A DNA stretch of 64,000 nucleotides from Xylaria sp. FL1777 (GCA_022578965.1 MU400542.1:248001-312000), one strand, 5' to 3'. Counted from the stretch's first letter, positions 34,971 through 48,169 are shown. Numbers and translations are program-made. Notes: a model not told the origin generated them from the letters alone.

Positions 34971-37900
34971 ATTCGGCACGGAGAAGGTGCCTATGGCTGG
35001 CTACAAGCGACAGCGCTGGCAATGGGAGGCAGCACGGAGTCCAATTGGCACGCGACCAGTTAACAGTGGAGATCAGACAGACAGGTATGTACGATGCGAT
35101 GCTGAGGAGGGCGGGAATTTCGGTCGGAAGAAGCGTCGTGGGCTTTGTTTGTTGTACGGGATAGGTGTGGGCAACGACGGCTGTATGAAGCTACGAAGAC
35201 GGGCGCGAGCAGTAGCTAATCTGACGAGTAGATTTAGGCGCAGTGAGTGTCAGTTTCCTTTGGGGTATCGCCGGACAGGGAATAAGAGGACTCGCGCTCC
35301 GACGATCTCGAGATGGCGATGGCGGTGGTCTGGCTCTGCTGCTGCTCGCTGCTCGCTGCCACTGTTGTCTCTGACGACGGGGAAGAGGACGGGGAGGAGG
35401 AGCTTTCGGAATGGGACACCGAGTGCGATGATGTGCGTTTTCCGTAGGATTTGTCTCGGTCCAAGGAACACGCCCGAGCACAGGTGGCAGTGCTGCAGAG
35501 TCTGGCTGGCTGGAGCACCTTTGAGCGTAGGTCGGCACCGGAATTTTGAAGATGCCAATAAGTTGAGAGCTGGGATGTGGAACCTTTGCGCCAGGTCTCG
35601 GACCTTCGTCTGGCCAGTTGCACTCGCCCGTCAGCTCTTGATAGGCCGAGCTCGCGATTCAGTAGCGGGCTTGGCATGCCAGGGTCCAATAGGACTGCAC
35701 GTTTTACGGCGGTGAAAGGGGCCTGGAGGGGAAGTGGAAGCAGCAATGCCCCGGTCAGGTACCTACGCTTCGCAATTTAGGTGGGCTCCCGTCGGTACGT
35801 GGGTCTTGGCTTGCATCTCCACCAGATCGCAAGTAGCCCATGGCGCACTACTTTTGCTTTTTTGCAGCAACTCGGCAAGAGGGGCTGTCACCAACTCTGA
35901 TGAGGGGATCACTACCAGGTAGCTGTGGCTGTCTCATGCTGCGTTCCCCTGAATACAGTTGCATCTGATACCCATCAGAAACTATAAAATATCAGTACCT
36001 ACACGTGTACTGCGTATGTCTCCTGTACATGTAGGCGGGTACGCTTTATGTAACCATCTTCTCATTGGATAATAACCTTTACCTGCTCCTACATATAATA
36101 TAACTACCTATCTAGAACACATCCATACCTACCTTAGGTACGAAAAACCGCCCTCTTTCCGAAATGTCAGGCAGGCATTGACTTTACGGATGCTACGACA
36201 AAGCATGTGATACATACAATACCTTAGGAATGCTGCCTATTCAGTACTTGTCACTTTACACTAGCTCCCTAGCGACAGGTCACCATACTCAGTAGGTATT
36301 TCAGCTTCAAGGTTCCCCGCATGGTCGTCCACTCCTTGTGGTGTTGTATGCAACTATTAATCCGAAAGCGGTCGTGGGCTTGCATACAGGAAAATTGACC
36401 CCACCAATACGGGACCAAACAATACCAGAGTAGGGAAAGGTATTTAGGCCAATGATGTGTCTTGATCAGTCCACGCCGCTTTGTAGATGGCGAGCTGGCA
36501 GTGCGACAACATGCGGGCTTGACATCGGTTTAGGCTACACCTTGAAAGTAAAGAACCGGTATTGTTGGCGTCCCGGTTCCTGATGCCAGATGGGACGTAA
36601 CATTCAACTATTCGAACCGGTTTCTCATCAAAGTAGCTCGCGGGTGAAGGATCACATTATAGATATATACTATGATTGTGACTCTAGCTACTTACGTAAG
36701 TAGTAGATGTAAATGGTTTGGGTCGCAAGGTGTACTATATCAGCTTCGTGGCGTGACGGCAAAGTTTATATACGCCAGGTTGATGATTCTTCGGGTCCTT
36801 ATTCTCGTGAACTTATACTTTGGGAGAGCGGCGCTTATTGAAAATATGCCTCTATCTTGTCGATGGTGTCCGACTCATAGGACCTGGTCTTGTTGCGGCT
36901 CTATCATATGTGGCGCTTCCGAACTTACCAGTGAATCATAGAGCTAAAGCTCTAAAGCCGAGAATCTATTCCCTTCGTTCGTTTACTCCAGAGACACCTA
37001 GGCAGGAAGGCAACTGATCAGTCTCTTGTTCTCGATAGTTCTCGACAGTTTCCCGCATATAGACAGCGTTAATCGCGGCTTAAAGATAACTAGAAATTAG
37101 GTGACTGAACTACTGTATCGGTGTGGAACAGAGCTATAGAGGTTCGAGCTAGCATGGTAGCTAAACCAACGCCACGATAAAAGCCGTTTCTGTATAGCGG
37201 CAAGCGACATAATTCTTCTACCTGTCGAGCTTCCTAGTACCTTCAAATCACAGCAAGTCGGTGTAGCTGATGACGAAAGTATCGCGGTATGCGAAACTAT
37301 TTTGGTTCAATATCCCGAGACGTAACTTCTGTTGAACTTATGGGGGTGTAAGAGGGCGAGCCTCGTTAACGAAGATATATCTATCGAGACTGATAATATT
37401 AGGCGGTGGGAAGATAAGGTAACGGTATCCGGGTGTCTCAGATAACCAGCAGCTGAAAGAACCGGGCATCGATCTACTATTACACTCCTTTTTGCTCGAC
37501 CGAAACATGAGTCAGGTCATCTCCTAGTCTACATATGTTAGCTACAGCAGCAGAGTAAACTAGAGTAGCCAAAAGAGGGGTAGTTACGTCACAAACCTGA
37601 TACTCCTTTCCCCGTCACGCGATACTTTGTAAAAGACGATCTCAAAAGTCTCGTAGTGAAAGATACAGTTACTCGAAACCTTTTAGAAGTGTCTGACATC
37701 GCTCCCTTGAAATGGTCTCACTCTCCCACAAACACCGTTCCGTAGCAAGATACAACTAGAAAACGCGAGTCTCAGGAGGCATCCCCGCCAATATAGAGTC
37801 GTATGCTTGAATACAGCCCGTGTGACCTTTTCGAATCTCGACAGCGTTGTAAGAATGTACCGGCTCATGAATAAGATCGTAGGCGTTTGATAATCCGCCT

Positions 37901-39327
37901 AAGCAACGAATGGTAGTGTTGAGTCAATCGAAATGGGCGGCCACGGTGACTTCGTCGTCAAAGCCATCCCTTGATTCATAACTCATCGACTGTCTATAGG
38001 GATGACCCTTTCTAGGGTCCGATACTCAATCTTCTCACTTTTGACTCACGTAACCTCTGATCCCGTCCCGCCGACCCGTAAGGATCTGGCGATGCGTTTC
38101 CCAGTCGAGCTCTTGTCCGCACAGAAACAATGCTGAACTCTAGGGAATTTCTTGGGAGTGCCATTAGGAATGGATCTGAATGAGACATTCGGAACTGGCT
38201 CTTCTCTGTTACCGCCGAGTAGTCAAAGCTGTCCCTGACGTATTTAAGCTGGGATACCGGCATTGCGGCAGAAGCTGCAGCAGCATTTCGTATTATCAGC
38301 GTTGGAGCATATAAAACATAATAGCTACTGCTAACTTAACTATAGCTATAATAGCCATTACTACAGTTAAAGAAACAAAGGTTAGCTTTTAGTAGTTTGG
38401 TTGTTTTTAGTAAAGTGTTAAGCAATTGGCTATAAATTAAGTGTGTGCACTAACTAAGAAGAAGAAAATAGAAAGAAAGGTGTGTTTCCTGTAGGTCGCC
38501 ATTAGGAACTTTGCAGCGACTATAAACTAGGCAGTATATATTGCTTTAATTTTCACTCCATTATGGATTTCCGTTGAGTTTGCTAATGGGTGAGGTTTCA
38601 TATCAGAGTACCAATTATGAAAATGCAGGTAGACATTGGTAGCACAACCTACTTCTCTTCATTTGTTGTGGCCGAGCCGACAGAGTAACATCACCGGAAG
38701 GTGGTCATTTAATATTACCAAGGTAGTTCTCTCTGGGAAACTTGATTGGTACTCTTCTCGTATTCATGAGGGTTTGTTACAATAATGTCCTTCAAGCCAC
38801 AACCCATTAAATTGCTTTGACGGGATGCCATAGTCGCATCGGACCGGGGTTTTGCATAAGATTTCCAAAGACCCAATTGTGGAAATAGGCTGCATCGACT
38901 GAGTACGGTGGAATGACCTGATGGACATTATAGGGATTCTGAGAACTGCAGTCCAACTGAATGCCTGCAATGTTATATATTTGTTCAACTACGCGGTATG
39001 TTGTTTATAGGTATGTTGGGGTAGTTATCGAGCCACACTGTGGCTTGTGAATGGGACTACCCATAAATCAGCCGCTGGTGACCGACACACAGTGTAAACA
39101 GGAGGGGCTAACACAGGCAGCAATTAATCACTGTGACGCCACCATCCTAGTCTGGACTGCGCCCGCCAGCTCCCTCAGCTTCCATCATCTCACCTACCTC
39201 TCACCTAGTGTTTATCTCTTAGAACGACCATCCGCTCCTCTCCCATCACGAAACTCCCGACAATAAGCAAACGACCGAATTTCAAATTGAGAACAAGCAA
39301 CGAGATAAGCAGCTTAGCCAAGTCACC
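34971..39327. other. Gene-poor region with GC-rich leader
   Basis: 34971-35900 is GC-rich and open in several frames on both strands (for example 34870-35715 plus, 35234-35746 minus). None has a family motif, and I read this as the long promoter/leader of LAG1. 36000-39300 has no recognised gene. Short, motif-free frames occur at 36672-37017 (+) and 37680-38310 (-), the latter possibly a decayed gene. Confidence 0.45.
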
Positions 39328-40367
39328 ATGGCCGCCAATACCAAGTACACGCCGGCCCCGACTCAGGACCCCGAGGAGGGCACCTGGTCCCAGGCGCCTC
39401 CATCGTACCAGTATGAGGAGGCATCTTCGTCTTCGCCCGGTGTTTTCGGCGGCGCGCCGCGCAGCAGCGAGGACAACATCCCCGACGACTTCAAGTTCGG
39501 CGGCTCTGTCGCCGAGGCTACCGTCGACATTCGCAACCAGTTCATTCGCAAAGGTGAGCAGGAGGATCCCGGAGGGGCGGCGGATATCGCACTTCGCCGG
39601 CGACAAACGAGTAGCCATCAGCGACTGACATTTTGATGTATCCCAGTTTACACCATCTTGACCGCGCAACTCGTTGCGACCGCCGTCGTCAGCGGACTCA
39701 GCTTCTGGAGCAAGGACTACAAGGCTTGGGTTCAGTCGCATCCGGGACTGGTGTGGGCTTCGGTAAGCGGACCCCGCGTTTCTATTAGGAAGGCGAAAGC
39801 ACCACAACCATTTTACTCTACAAGTAGCTTTTATTACCAGACTAGACAGCTAACCTCTGCAATCTCCCTAAACAGCTTTTCGGCTCCATCGCCTTCCTGT
39901 GCTTGACGTACTGGAAGCGCAAGTCGTACCCGACCAACCTTCTCTTCCTCACCGGCTTCACCTTGCTCGAGGCGTACACCATCTCCGTCATCGTCTCCTT
40001 CTACCAGACGCAGATCGTGCTGAACGCCGTGATACTGACCGGCGGCATTTTCATCTTCCTCACCCTGTTCGCGTGCCAGACCAAGTATGACTTCACGTCG
40101 TGGATGCCCTACCTCTTCGGCGCGCTCTGGGGCCTGCTCATCTTCGGCTTCATGGCCGCCTTCTTGCCTTACAGCAGCACCGGCGAACTGATCTACGGCG
40201 GTCTCGCTGCCCTCGTCTTCTCTGGATACATCCTTGTCGACACCCAGCTCGTCTTGCGCAAGCACCACGTCGAAGAGGAGATTGCCGCTGCTATTAGCCT
40301 TTATCTTGACATCATCAACCTATTCCTCGCAATCCTGCGAATCCTCAACAGCCAGAGCAACAACTAA
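39328..40367 (+). CDS. BXI1: Bax inhibitor-1/LFG-type membrane protein (BXI1-like)
   Basis: Exons 39328-39553, 39647-39762 and 39876-40367 (donors GTGAGC and GTAAGC) encode 277 aa. A Pro/Ser-rich cytosolic N-terminus of about 60 residues precedes IPDDFKFGGSVAEATVDIR, typical of this family just before the first helix. About seven hydrophobic helices follow, with the conserved GGLAALVFSGYILVDTQLVL and the C-terminal AISLYLDIINLFLAILRIL. BI-1/LFG proteins are ER or vacuolar calcium-leak channels that modulate cell death and stress responses; yeast BXI1 links to the unfolded protein response. The two conserved aspartates of the C-terminal helices (VDTQ and LDII) are present. The gene converges on the septin gene. 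Confidence 0.92.
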
Positions 40368-41271
40368 AGTTGAATCCGCCTGCTGTAGGTTTGATGAGCT
40401 GGAGAGGGAGAACGGAGTTTTAACTAAATATTTAAAGACCGGCAAAGGAAATTTTCAAATTGTGGTGTATCGGGGCGTCTTGTGAGGTTAATGGCAACAG
40501 TTTCTGCTGGCTAGGGACGGGGTTTTGGTCACTTTTTGCAAGTCTTGTTCACGTCGTCACTGGGCTAATTATGAATACCAGTATACTCATATTCTGCTAC
40601 TCTGTCTAAGCCTGCAGATGAATAGGCTCATAAATAGCAACCTGTAGATTTAGCTTTCCTACCTATTAATGAAACTATTGTATGCGCCTTCCCGGACCAA
40701 ATTACCAAGTTTAGCTTACTACGCACTTCACTCGGTAGTTACACATTGAGACAAGTAAATTTCATTTTAGAGATCAAATAGTTCTGGTATTTGATCTCTG
40801 CATTAGAGCACTAGTAGTAGGAGACAATACATAAAAGTTAAAATGCCAATAGAATAGGCTAGCGGGAAAACAGACCTCGTTCCTTGAAAGGGTACAATAG
40901 ATAGCAGATGATTTGCTCCCTTCTCTCGTCCCATTACGGGATCTCATCAATCGAATTATGTTTGTCGGTAGGTTTTAGAAAGAATTAGAACCCGTGACAA
41001 ATTTGTCGTTTGTAACTCGAGGGGTCGTCGACATATCATGCTTCTTCAAGGGACCTCGGGCACGGTTTTGGTTTTGTATTCCTGACAAATCCATCAAGCC
41101 CTCGGTTATGCACGCATAAAAGCCCATCAAACGGTATCAAATTTTCATATCATGTGCCTTATTGGACACGCGTTCGTCGGGGGTATGATAGTATCAAACA
41201 CCCAACGCCACCGATTCGCATCTTTTGGCACGTCAGAGACAAGACTCGGGTAATAAGCACACATATAAGGT
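40368..41271. other. Convergent 3' intergenic region
   Basis: 3' flanks of BXI1 (+) and the septin (-). Nothing else is recognised. Confidence 0.55.
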
Positions 41272-42935
41272 TTAGTTGCCGTCGGTTTCGCCGTTGGCCT
41301 CGGTCGCTCCGCTGGAGGCGGCGGCGGCAGCCGCAGCTTCCCGATGCATCCTGGCCTCGATCTCGCGAAGCTGAGACTCGCGGGCCAAGAGTTCCTGTCT
41401 CTTCTCGTTGATCTCGCGCTGAACCTTGATCTCGATTTCGCGGAGCTTCTCCTCTTCGCGGCGGAGCTGTTCCTCCTTCAGACGGACGGACTGAGATGCC
41501 AGATCCTCGGGATTCATGGATGAATCGCTTTAACAAGTTAGCAACGACCAATTATCAACAAGGAATGGGGAGATGCTACATACACTCCAGCGCCACCTTC
41601 GACACTCTTGCTGAGCTTCTCGGTACGGTAATTCTCGTAAAGGAAATCGTGAGTGATTTCCTTTAGGTCGGCAAGATGACTATGAAGGAGTGCTGATCGA
41701 ATAGCCAGGAAGTCGGAATGGCGGGGGTTGTCAACCTCGACAACACCCCAGGGATATTGTCGAGCACGGACTTTGCGGCCACCAATCTCAATTACCTCCT
41801 CTGAGCCTATAATAGCGAACGGCATGAGCCCTCTGAGCTCGGCGTTCTCCTCAACGGTGTCTTCGTCATCCTCCTCAATATCGTAAGGGAAGTTATAAAC
41901 GGGGATACGATAATGCTCGATATCTTCCATAACCAGCTTCTTTGATTCAGCAAGTTCATGAGGTGTGAGAGAATCAGCTCGACCAATGACGGGAATAACG
42001 TTGACGCGGGGGGCGAGGCGCTTCATGAGTTCGATGTCGAGTTCTCGAAGACTATAGACACAGTAAGCAAGTGTATTCTAGACCCATTTGGGCGGGATGA
42101 TATACCCATGACCTGTAGGGGCAATGAAGTATAGCATAACATGTATACGGTTGTCCCTGAATCTGGGGTTACGCTTGATACGCGACTCCTCGGCCAAGAT
42201 GTCGTCATATTGTCTCTCGAGATAACCTACGATCTCCGAGAAGCTTGGAACAAAATTAGCATGGCTCGAATAGCTGCTCACCAGGTGCCTTTCTTACCTT
42301 GCCTCGTTGTCGATTTGGTCGCCAAACCCGGGGGTGTCGACAATAGTCAATGAGATACGGGTTCCCTCCTCATCCAGCTCGAGCTCTGGGGCTTGTTAGA
42401 GTTGATTAAGAGAGTAAATCACGGACATACATACCGACAGTGATGGGCTTGATCTTGACACCCTCCTCGACATGGGCCGCACTGGGATCATCCGAGTCCT
42501 TATGGGTCAAGACACTCTGGCCGCAGAGCGTGTTGACGAAGGTGGTTCGGCCTACACGATATGGTCAGAGCCTACAGTGCCACGATAGGGGTAAAAGATT
42601 GGTTTCGAGTGGTGTAGGACGAGGCATAGGAGTCGGAAAGGCTTGGATGCCGCTGGCGAGAGTCGTACCTGTGCCTGAGGCACCACAGACCATCAAGCAA
42701 AATTGGATTCCCTTCTTCACGTTCTTCTTCCGACGCATCATCTTCTGGGAACGCATCACGACAACTAGTTAGCGAGAGTAACAAGCAACAGTAGGTGATA
42801 GTGGTAATGGTTGTGGTCGTGAGTGTGAGCAGGCCAAGATGGTGTAGGTTGGTTCCGCGAAGCGGTCAGGAAAGACTCGTGACAAAATTAGAGGTCTGAC
42901 CGGATAGGGGATTTACTCACGGCTGGGGACGACAT
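41272..42935 (-). CDS. cdc11: Septin, Cdc11/AspA class
   Basis: Seven exons (42935-42921, 42744-42669, 42551-42435, 42385-42298, 42243-42106, 42051-41584, 41527-41272) encode 385 aa; every junction keeps phase. The first exon codes only five residues. The GTP-binding domain has a P-loop GASGTGRTT in which the usual lysine is arginine, switch motif DTPGFGD and a GRAD box in place of AKAD. The septin-unique element contains HSDFLAIRSALLHSHL and YENYRTEKLSKS. The C-terminus is a coiled coil (RLKEEQLRREEEKLREIE...), then an Ala-rich tail. The degenerate P-loop and the tail fit the Cdc11 group, the terminal subunit of septin rods at septa and hyphal tips. Assignment to Cdc11 rather than another septin group is by resemblance. 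Confidence 0.9.
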
Positions 42936-44650
42936 ATTGGGCTAGTGTTGGGGTCGATGAAAAGGAGATTCAGGCCGGGGACAACAGAGGAGATGAAGTG
43001 GAACGAATTGACCAACGGACGGTGCACGAAGGAGAGCGTGACGGGACAAAGCGACGATGCGAATTGGGTATCTTGGGGATCGGTGGTCTGACGACGCGAT
43101 GGAAAGGGTGATGGCGATGTGTCTGACGGGCAGGCAGGTACCTAGCACTGGGTGGAAGGCCGAGAGAAGGGTTGGGGAGTTACGGGGGACGTTGGTCTGG
43201 TAGATGTTGTCGATTCTGTAGGTTGGTAATTTCAAGACCACAAAATCAGTTCTGGCAGAGCAGGGGTGAGACCCGTCGGGAGGCTTGTGGGAGCTGCCTA
43301 TAGGTAGGCTAGGGACCAGGGGGGCCAAGGTGGATATTGTTTGGAGTTGAATTGCTGGAGCCGCTAGACTGACTACGGTACTTACAGTAGTACCTCTCTA
43401 GGGAGGTTACAGTACGTCGGTAACACAAAAGCATCTGAAGCACCTTAGCTTAAGCACCTAAGTCTTATGAGATAAGAGCTACATCAAGAGATGGTGCATA
43501 ATACAAGATGAAATGCAAGAATGCAAACAAAACTCCAACAACTGAACCAATACATAGTGTAAGCAGGTCTACCGGTACCTAAGCACCAATCAGTCACATG
43601 GCTACTTACTTCTATTACCTACTGTGAGATATATACTATACTGTATAGTACCTATGTACACATACTGCGTAGTGAAGATTGAGATAGATGGTATGTATTC
43701 AGGGGCAAGAGATAAACACTTGTATACTACCTAGTAGATGAGCTTCGGTCAGTGCTCTTCTCTTTCTCGTGTTGGATAGATTACCTAAAGTACACTATGG
43801 CATACATCTGTACCTCGACAAGCTTCCAAGGTTCCTAACCGCTCCACTTCTTAGTGAACAGTGTGAAGATTTGAAAAATTACACAGAAATATACACTGTA
43901 CAGTCATTGGGACGATGAATTAGGAGAACCTACAGGAGGCTGTCCCCATCGGCAGAGCTACCTACATATGTACCGAGATATCTGTCGCGATCTACTGAGT
44001 CCAGACAGGTCCACAGATCACATGTAGAGCTACATACCTTAGGTACTCCTCTACCCATGCAACCGACACCCTTAATGTACAGTAGCTCTCCTACCCCTTA
44101 GGTAGGTACCTCTACCTAGCAGCCTGGGTTCTTAATAGCATACCTAGGCACACACTAAACCCCACTACCACCACATTATTCAGGTATCCTCTCATCATCT
44201 CGAGGTCTCAGTCGTATACGTATGCCTGGACAACACTTTACATATCATCCCCAGGTCGATGCAGGCAAGTAGTTGGGAGTCACTTATTTCAACTTTCATT
44301 TAGGACCTGCACGTTTCAGACCATTTCCCGATATATGTATCTCAAGGCCTTTGCTACAACATCCATCGAAGTGTCGGCCCCCGTTCTGGGATATTCACAT
44401 CGTGCCCGCATTTAGCCAACTTTGCCGTCTCCAGGCCGAAGGCTGTCATCTAGTTGTGGACGACTGGACCTTGGATACTCGAGCGTGGGATTCGCTATGA
44501 ATGGCAATACCTAACTCCTGCGATTTTCAATGACAAAACTGGCCATCCATCTCTGATGCTCTGCATCTTGACCTGTTACGTCACGGCCAGCTTCTCTGCT
44601 CATCTCTCTTATCTAACTGACGCATATATCGCAAGCCACAAATCGCAGCC
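42936..44650. other. Divergent intergenic region with TAGGTA/TACCTA motifs
   Basis: Shared 5' space of the septin (-) and HSV2 (+). It is unusually rich in TACCTAGG/CCTAGGTA-type short motifs (about 43380-44150). No additional gene is recognised; the minus-strand frame at 42942-43328 lacks motifs. Confidence 0.5.
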
Positions 44651-46016
44651 ATGAATACTCGTCCACCCATCGAGTCGCCTAGTGAGCAGGCCGCTCTCTC
44701 TGTCGCTTTTAATCATGATTCTAGCCGCTTTGCTGTCGGCCTGGATTCCGGATTCTGTAGTACGCCGGCTTTTCCCTCATCCTTATATCCGTCTCTCCCA
44801 ATAACATCCACTTACTTTGAGATAGTATTCCTTGCAAGCACATGCCAAATACAGACTGCTAGAGGTTAGTTCGTTTCGGATAAATATGAGAATAAATCCA
44901 TTAACCTTCTCTCGTAGTCTTCAATGCTGGTCTCGGTCTTGTTCAGATGATGGGCAACGCCAACTACCTTGCGCTAGTAGGAGGCGGTCGTTCCCCCAAA
45001 TTCCCCCAGAACAAAGTTATCATCTGGGATGACAGTAAAGGGAAAGTGGCTTTCGAGATTGCCGCCTTAACAGCTGTCCGCGGCGTTCAGATCACCAAGA
45101 CTCGTGTTGTTGTAGTCCAGCAAAACAGTGTACGTCTTTACGCTTTTGAGAAACCTCCAAAACCGCTGGCCAAGTACGAGACCGCGGACAACTTGCTAGG
45201 CCTGTGCTGCCTGACTGATAAATACCTCGTTTTTCCTGGGAGGACCCCAGGTCACGTACAAGTTGTACAGCTAGCTACAGACAGTGTGAGCATTTTGCCC
45301 GCTCACTCATCAAGTCTCAGAGCTCTTCAACTCAGTGCGGATGGTGAATTACTTGCAACAGCGAGTGAAAAGGTATTTAAGTGCTGCCATCCCCTTTACT
45401 TGAATTGTATCAGCGCTTAATTCTTGGTTTTTCTCAGGGGACACTGGTGCGCATTTTTGCGACTAGCAGTTGTGCAAAACTGGCGGAACGAAGACGAGGG
45501 AGTGAAAATGCCACGATATTCTCGTTACGCTTCAGTCCGTCGGGCAATATGTTGGCTTGCACATCGGATAAGGGCAACTTACACATCTTTGATGTGCCTA
45601 AAACACGTAGGCCTTCGTCCTCTACGGCCCGTCCGGCGCCCCCTATCTCATCGTCCGGCGTTACTTTCAACCTCTCTACGGGTGTGAATCCGAATGCAGA
45701 CGCTACTAATAAATGGGGATTCCTCAGTAATATCCCCTTTGGACCTTTCTCGGACGTGTATTCATTCACTTCTGCCCCATTTGAGACTGGCAGTGAGCCT
45801 CTGCAGAATAACCACAACATGCGCCGCCTAAGCGACAACGCCGTGTTGGGGACAACGCGCCCTGTTAAGGGGATCATCGGCTGGATTGACGAGGGCAGTC
45901 TACTTGTTATAGGAGCCGGGCACGATGCGCGGTGGGAAAAGTTCGTCTTGCGAGAGGGCGAGGATGGTCGTTTTGTGTTGATTCGTGAAGGCTGGAAAGG
46001 GTATCTAGGGAACTAA
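44651..46016 (+). CDS. HSV2: PROPPIN WD40 protein, HSV2/WIPI-like
   Basis: Exons 44651-44759, 44826-44864, 44918-45372 and 45438-46016 encode 393 aa; the second is a 39-nt micro-exon. Diagnostic PROPPIN text is present: LSVAFNHDSSRFAVGLDSGF, FNAGLGLVQMMGNANYLALVGGG, PKFPQNKVIIWDD and SLRFSP..NMLACTSDKG. The phosphoinositide-binding F/L-RRG motif appears as RRRG at about residues 219-222, so the two arginines and the glycine are kept but the leading hydrophobic residue is arginine. PROPPINs form seven-bladed propellers that bind PI3P or PI(3,5)P2 on endosomes and autophagic membranes. The KFPQNK signature fits the Hsv2/WIPI3-4 branch. The exon 1/2 junction could shift by four bases. Confidence 0.9.
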
Positions 46017-46321
46017 CAACTATGAACAGTCTTCGAAACACTCCCGCAATTGGAAGTTAAGGCTCGAAGCTATATATGTGAGGTTGTATTGGGGCCATTG
46101 TTGTTTGAAATTGACGTTGGCGAGGAGTATGGTAACAAGGAAAGAGGGGCGTTTAGGAACATTGGACTGGCGCAGCACACTATTGCATGATTTACCATCA
46201 TTCATCCTACTCTGACAGAGTTCATGGAATGACTATACTGAACTTGAACCAAGATTTAATCAATATTAAAGCTTAGGGGTATATTTTTCATCAGGCGTCA
46301 AGACAGCCAACCTACGTCAAC
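46017..46321. other. Convergent 3' intergenic region
   Basis: About 300 bp between the 3' ends of HSV2 (+) and IST3 (-); nothing further is seen. Confidence 0.6.
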
Positions 46322-47393
46322 TTATCGTCGTGGAGATCTAGTGCGGCTCCGTCGCCTCCTTTTACGATATAGGTCTCTATCCCTATCGCGACCTTCGTCC
46401 TCGTGACGCCTTGTCCGTCCATTAGATGGATCTTCATTCCTCCGATGGTCGCGATTACTGCCCTCGCGGTCTTTACGACGCCCTTCATCATGACGTCTTT
46501 CGTAATCATCACTATGTCTTCTCACTTTCCGATCTCGTTCCCTTGAGCTGCCCTTCCTCTGAGGAGTGACATCTCTTTCGCGACTTTTCCCATCTTCCCT
46601 CACAGGCGTTTTGTCGCGTCTAGATCTTCTATCCCGGCGCTCCTCGCTTTCATCCCCCTGCGCACGATGATGGGTTCTATGATGATGGCGGTGTTTCCTC
46701 TCTTTCCTATCCCTCCGATCCTTTTCTTTTCGTAGTGCCTCACTAACTTCTTGTTTCTTTTCCTCGACCAGAAAGCCTTTCATGGGATCATCGTCGTCAT
46801 GCTCTTCAATCAACTTTTGTAGTTCCATCTCCTCCTTGATCATAGGTCTTCTGGTTTCCTGTTCCTCCCCATCGCCTTCGTCTTCGGTGTCTATGGCCTC
46901 GCCCTTTGCTGCTTTCTCCTTACGTAGGATGTCCGCCCAGCCGATGGCAAATTCTTCCGGATCCTCGTCGTCTCGGGCCTTGTACCGCGCATGATCCACA
47001 CGAATTAGCCGACCGGCAATTTCGGCGCCGCCTAGGTTGTCTACGGCGAGATCACAGCTTCGTTGGTCTTCGTATTTCAGCCACCCGAATCCCTTGCTTT
47101 TCCCTGACTCTTTGTCCCTTGCAAGCTTGAGGAACACGGGTTCTCCGTATTGCGAGAAGATTGTGATGATGTCGCCTTCGGTCAGCTCGTATGGCAAGCC
47201 GCCAAAATTTACGAAGGCGGTGTCGCGATAGTCTGTATGCCAGGACGCTTCGGGAGGACTGCCATAGGACAACAACTGGTGTTAGTGGAATGAGGGTAAA
47301 GTTAGGAGAGTTAAACTCCGGTAATAGTAGTACTCACACGCCATTTTCGATCTCGCGTTTGTTAAGCGCCTGGATGGCGCGGATTTGATTCAT
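46322..47393 (-). CDS. IST3: Ist3/RBMX2-type RNA-binding splicing factor
   Basis: Exons 47393-47338 and 47258-46322 (intron with GTGAGT donor, CTAAC branch and GGCAG acceptor) encode 330 aa. The N-terminus MNQIRAIQALNKREIENG, then SWHTDYRDTAFVNFGGLPYEL, is characteristic of Ist3/RBMX2, a component of the RES complex and U2 snRNP. The RRM spans about residues 35-110 with RNP1 KGFGWLKY. The long C-terminal half is highly charged (Arg/Asp/Glu/Lys, with an HRHHHRTHHR run and RSRTRSPRR at the end), as in RS-like splicing proteins. The RES complex retains and helps splice pre-mRNAs. The gene diverges from the dynein chain gene. Confidence 0.93.
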
Positions 47394-48169
47394 GTTGATT
47401 GTAGCATGGGCGATATCTGTCAATTTACGTCCATGAAATCAAGATGTCGTAGGGAGTTCGCGGGTAGAATAGATTGCTGGATTGTATGAAGCTTAAGGCG
47501 ACTTTGAATGACGAGGTCCCAAAAACATAGATAGTAGCTGAATAGGTAGCGGTATTTGAGCTCTAAATGTACCACACTACAGGTGTGTCTCTACATATCA
47601 ATGTACATATACCTTCGGTACTTATGCGTAAGATCTACTCCCCTAACCACTAGAACAGAGGCTGCAGTGAGCTGAGACTCCCTGCAGGTGCCCTGGGGAA
47701 ACAGTCGGACCGCTAAGCTAATCTGCTGCAGGGGCCAAAATGGGAATTTACAAGGTTCCCTTTCGGGCCAATCCGGCAAGCTTACACCAAGGGATGGCTG
47801 CAGCTGGTGCATTTGTGTTGTCTTTAATCTTTCTTTAATATTACATGCTTCAAGACCCAAAACATATGTCACAGTCGAACATGCCCACACCATCTATGAA
47901 CCAACACACATTGCTGGTCTCTTCTTCGTGTCTCTATCGAAACTGCGCCTGTTTGGAGTTTTGCTACACCCAACGAAGCGACTAATATCACCCAACATCA
48001 CGAATCCCGGCCGTCTTCAACTTGACACGCGCCCCAGTTATAAGTCGACTGTACGCGTTGCAGGTATCGTGGACCGGTCTGCCTAGTTCTTCCACTTTTG
48101 GCCTTGCGGCGGCTTGCCTCTGAAGCCCATTTTCCGATTACAAATGCTCCTCTTCGACAGATATCAACA
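47394..48169. other. Divergent promoter region
   Basis: 776 bp shared by IST3 (-) and the dynein light intermediate chain gene (+). The small frames on either strand lack motifs. No TATA-like element or repeat stands out. Confidence 0.5.

Noticed and set aside
34870..35715. 281-codon plus-strand frame upstream of LAG1 and overlapping minus frames
   Set aside because: GC-rich sequence open in several frames at once, Arg-rich translation with no motif; it overlaps the first LAG1 exon on the other strand.
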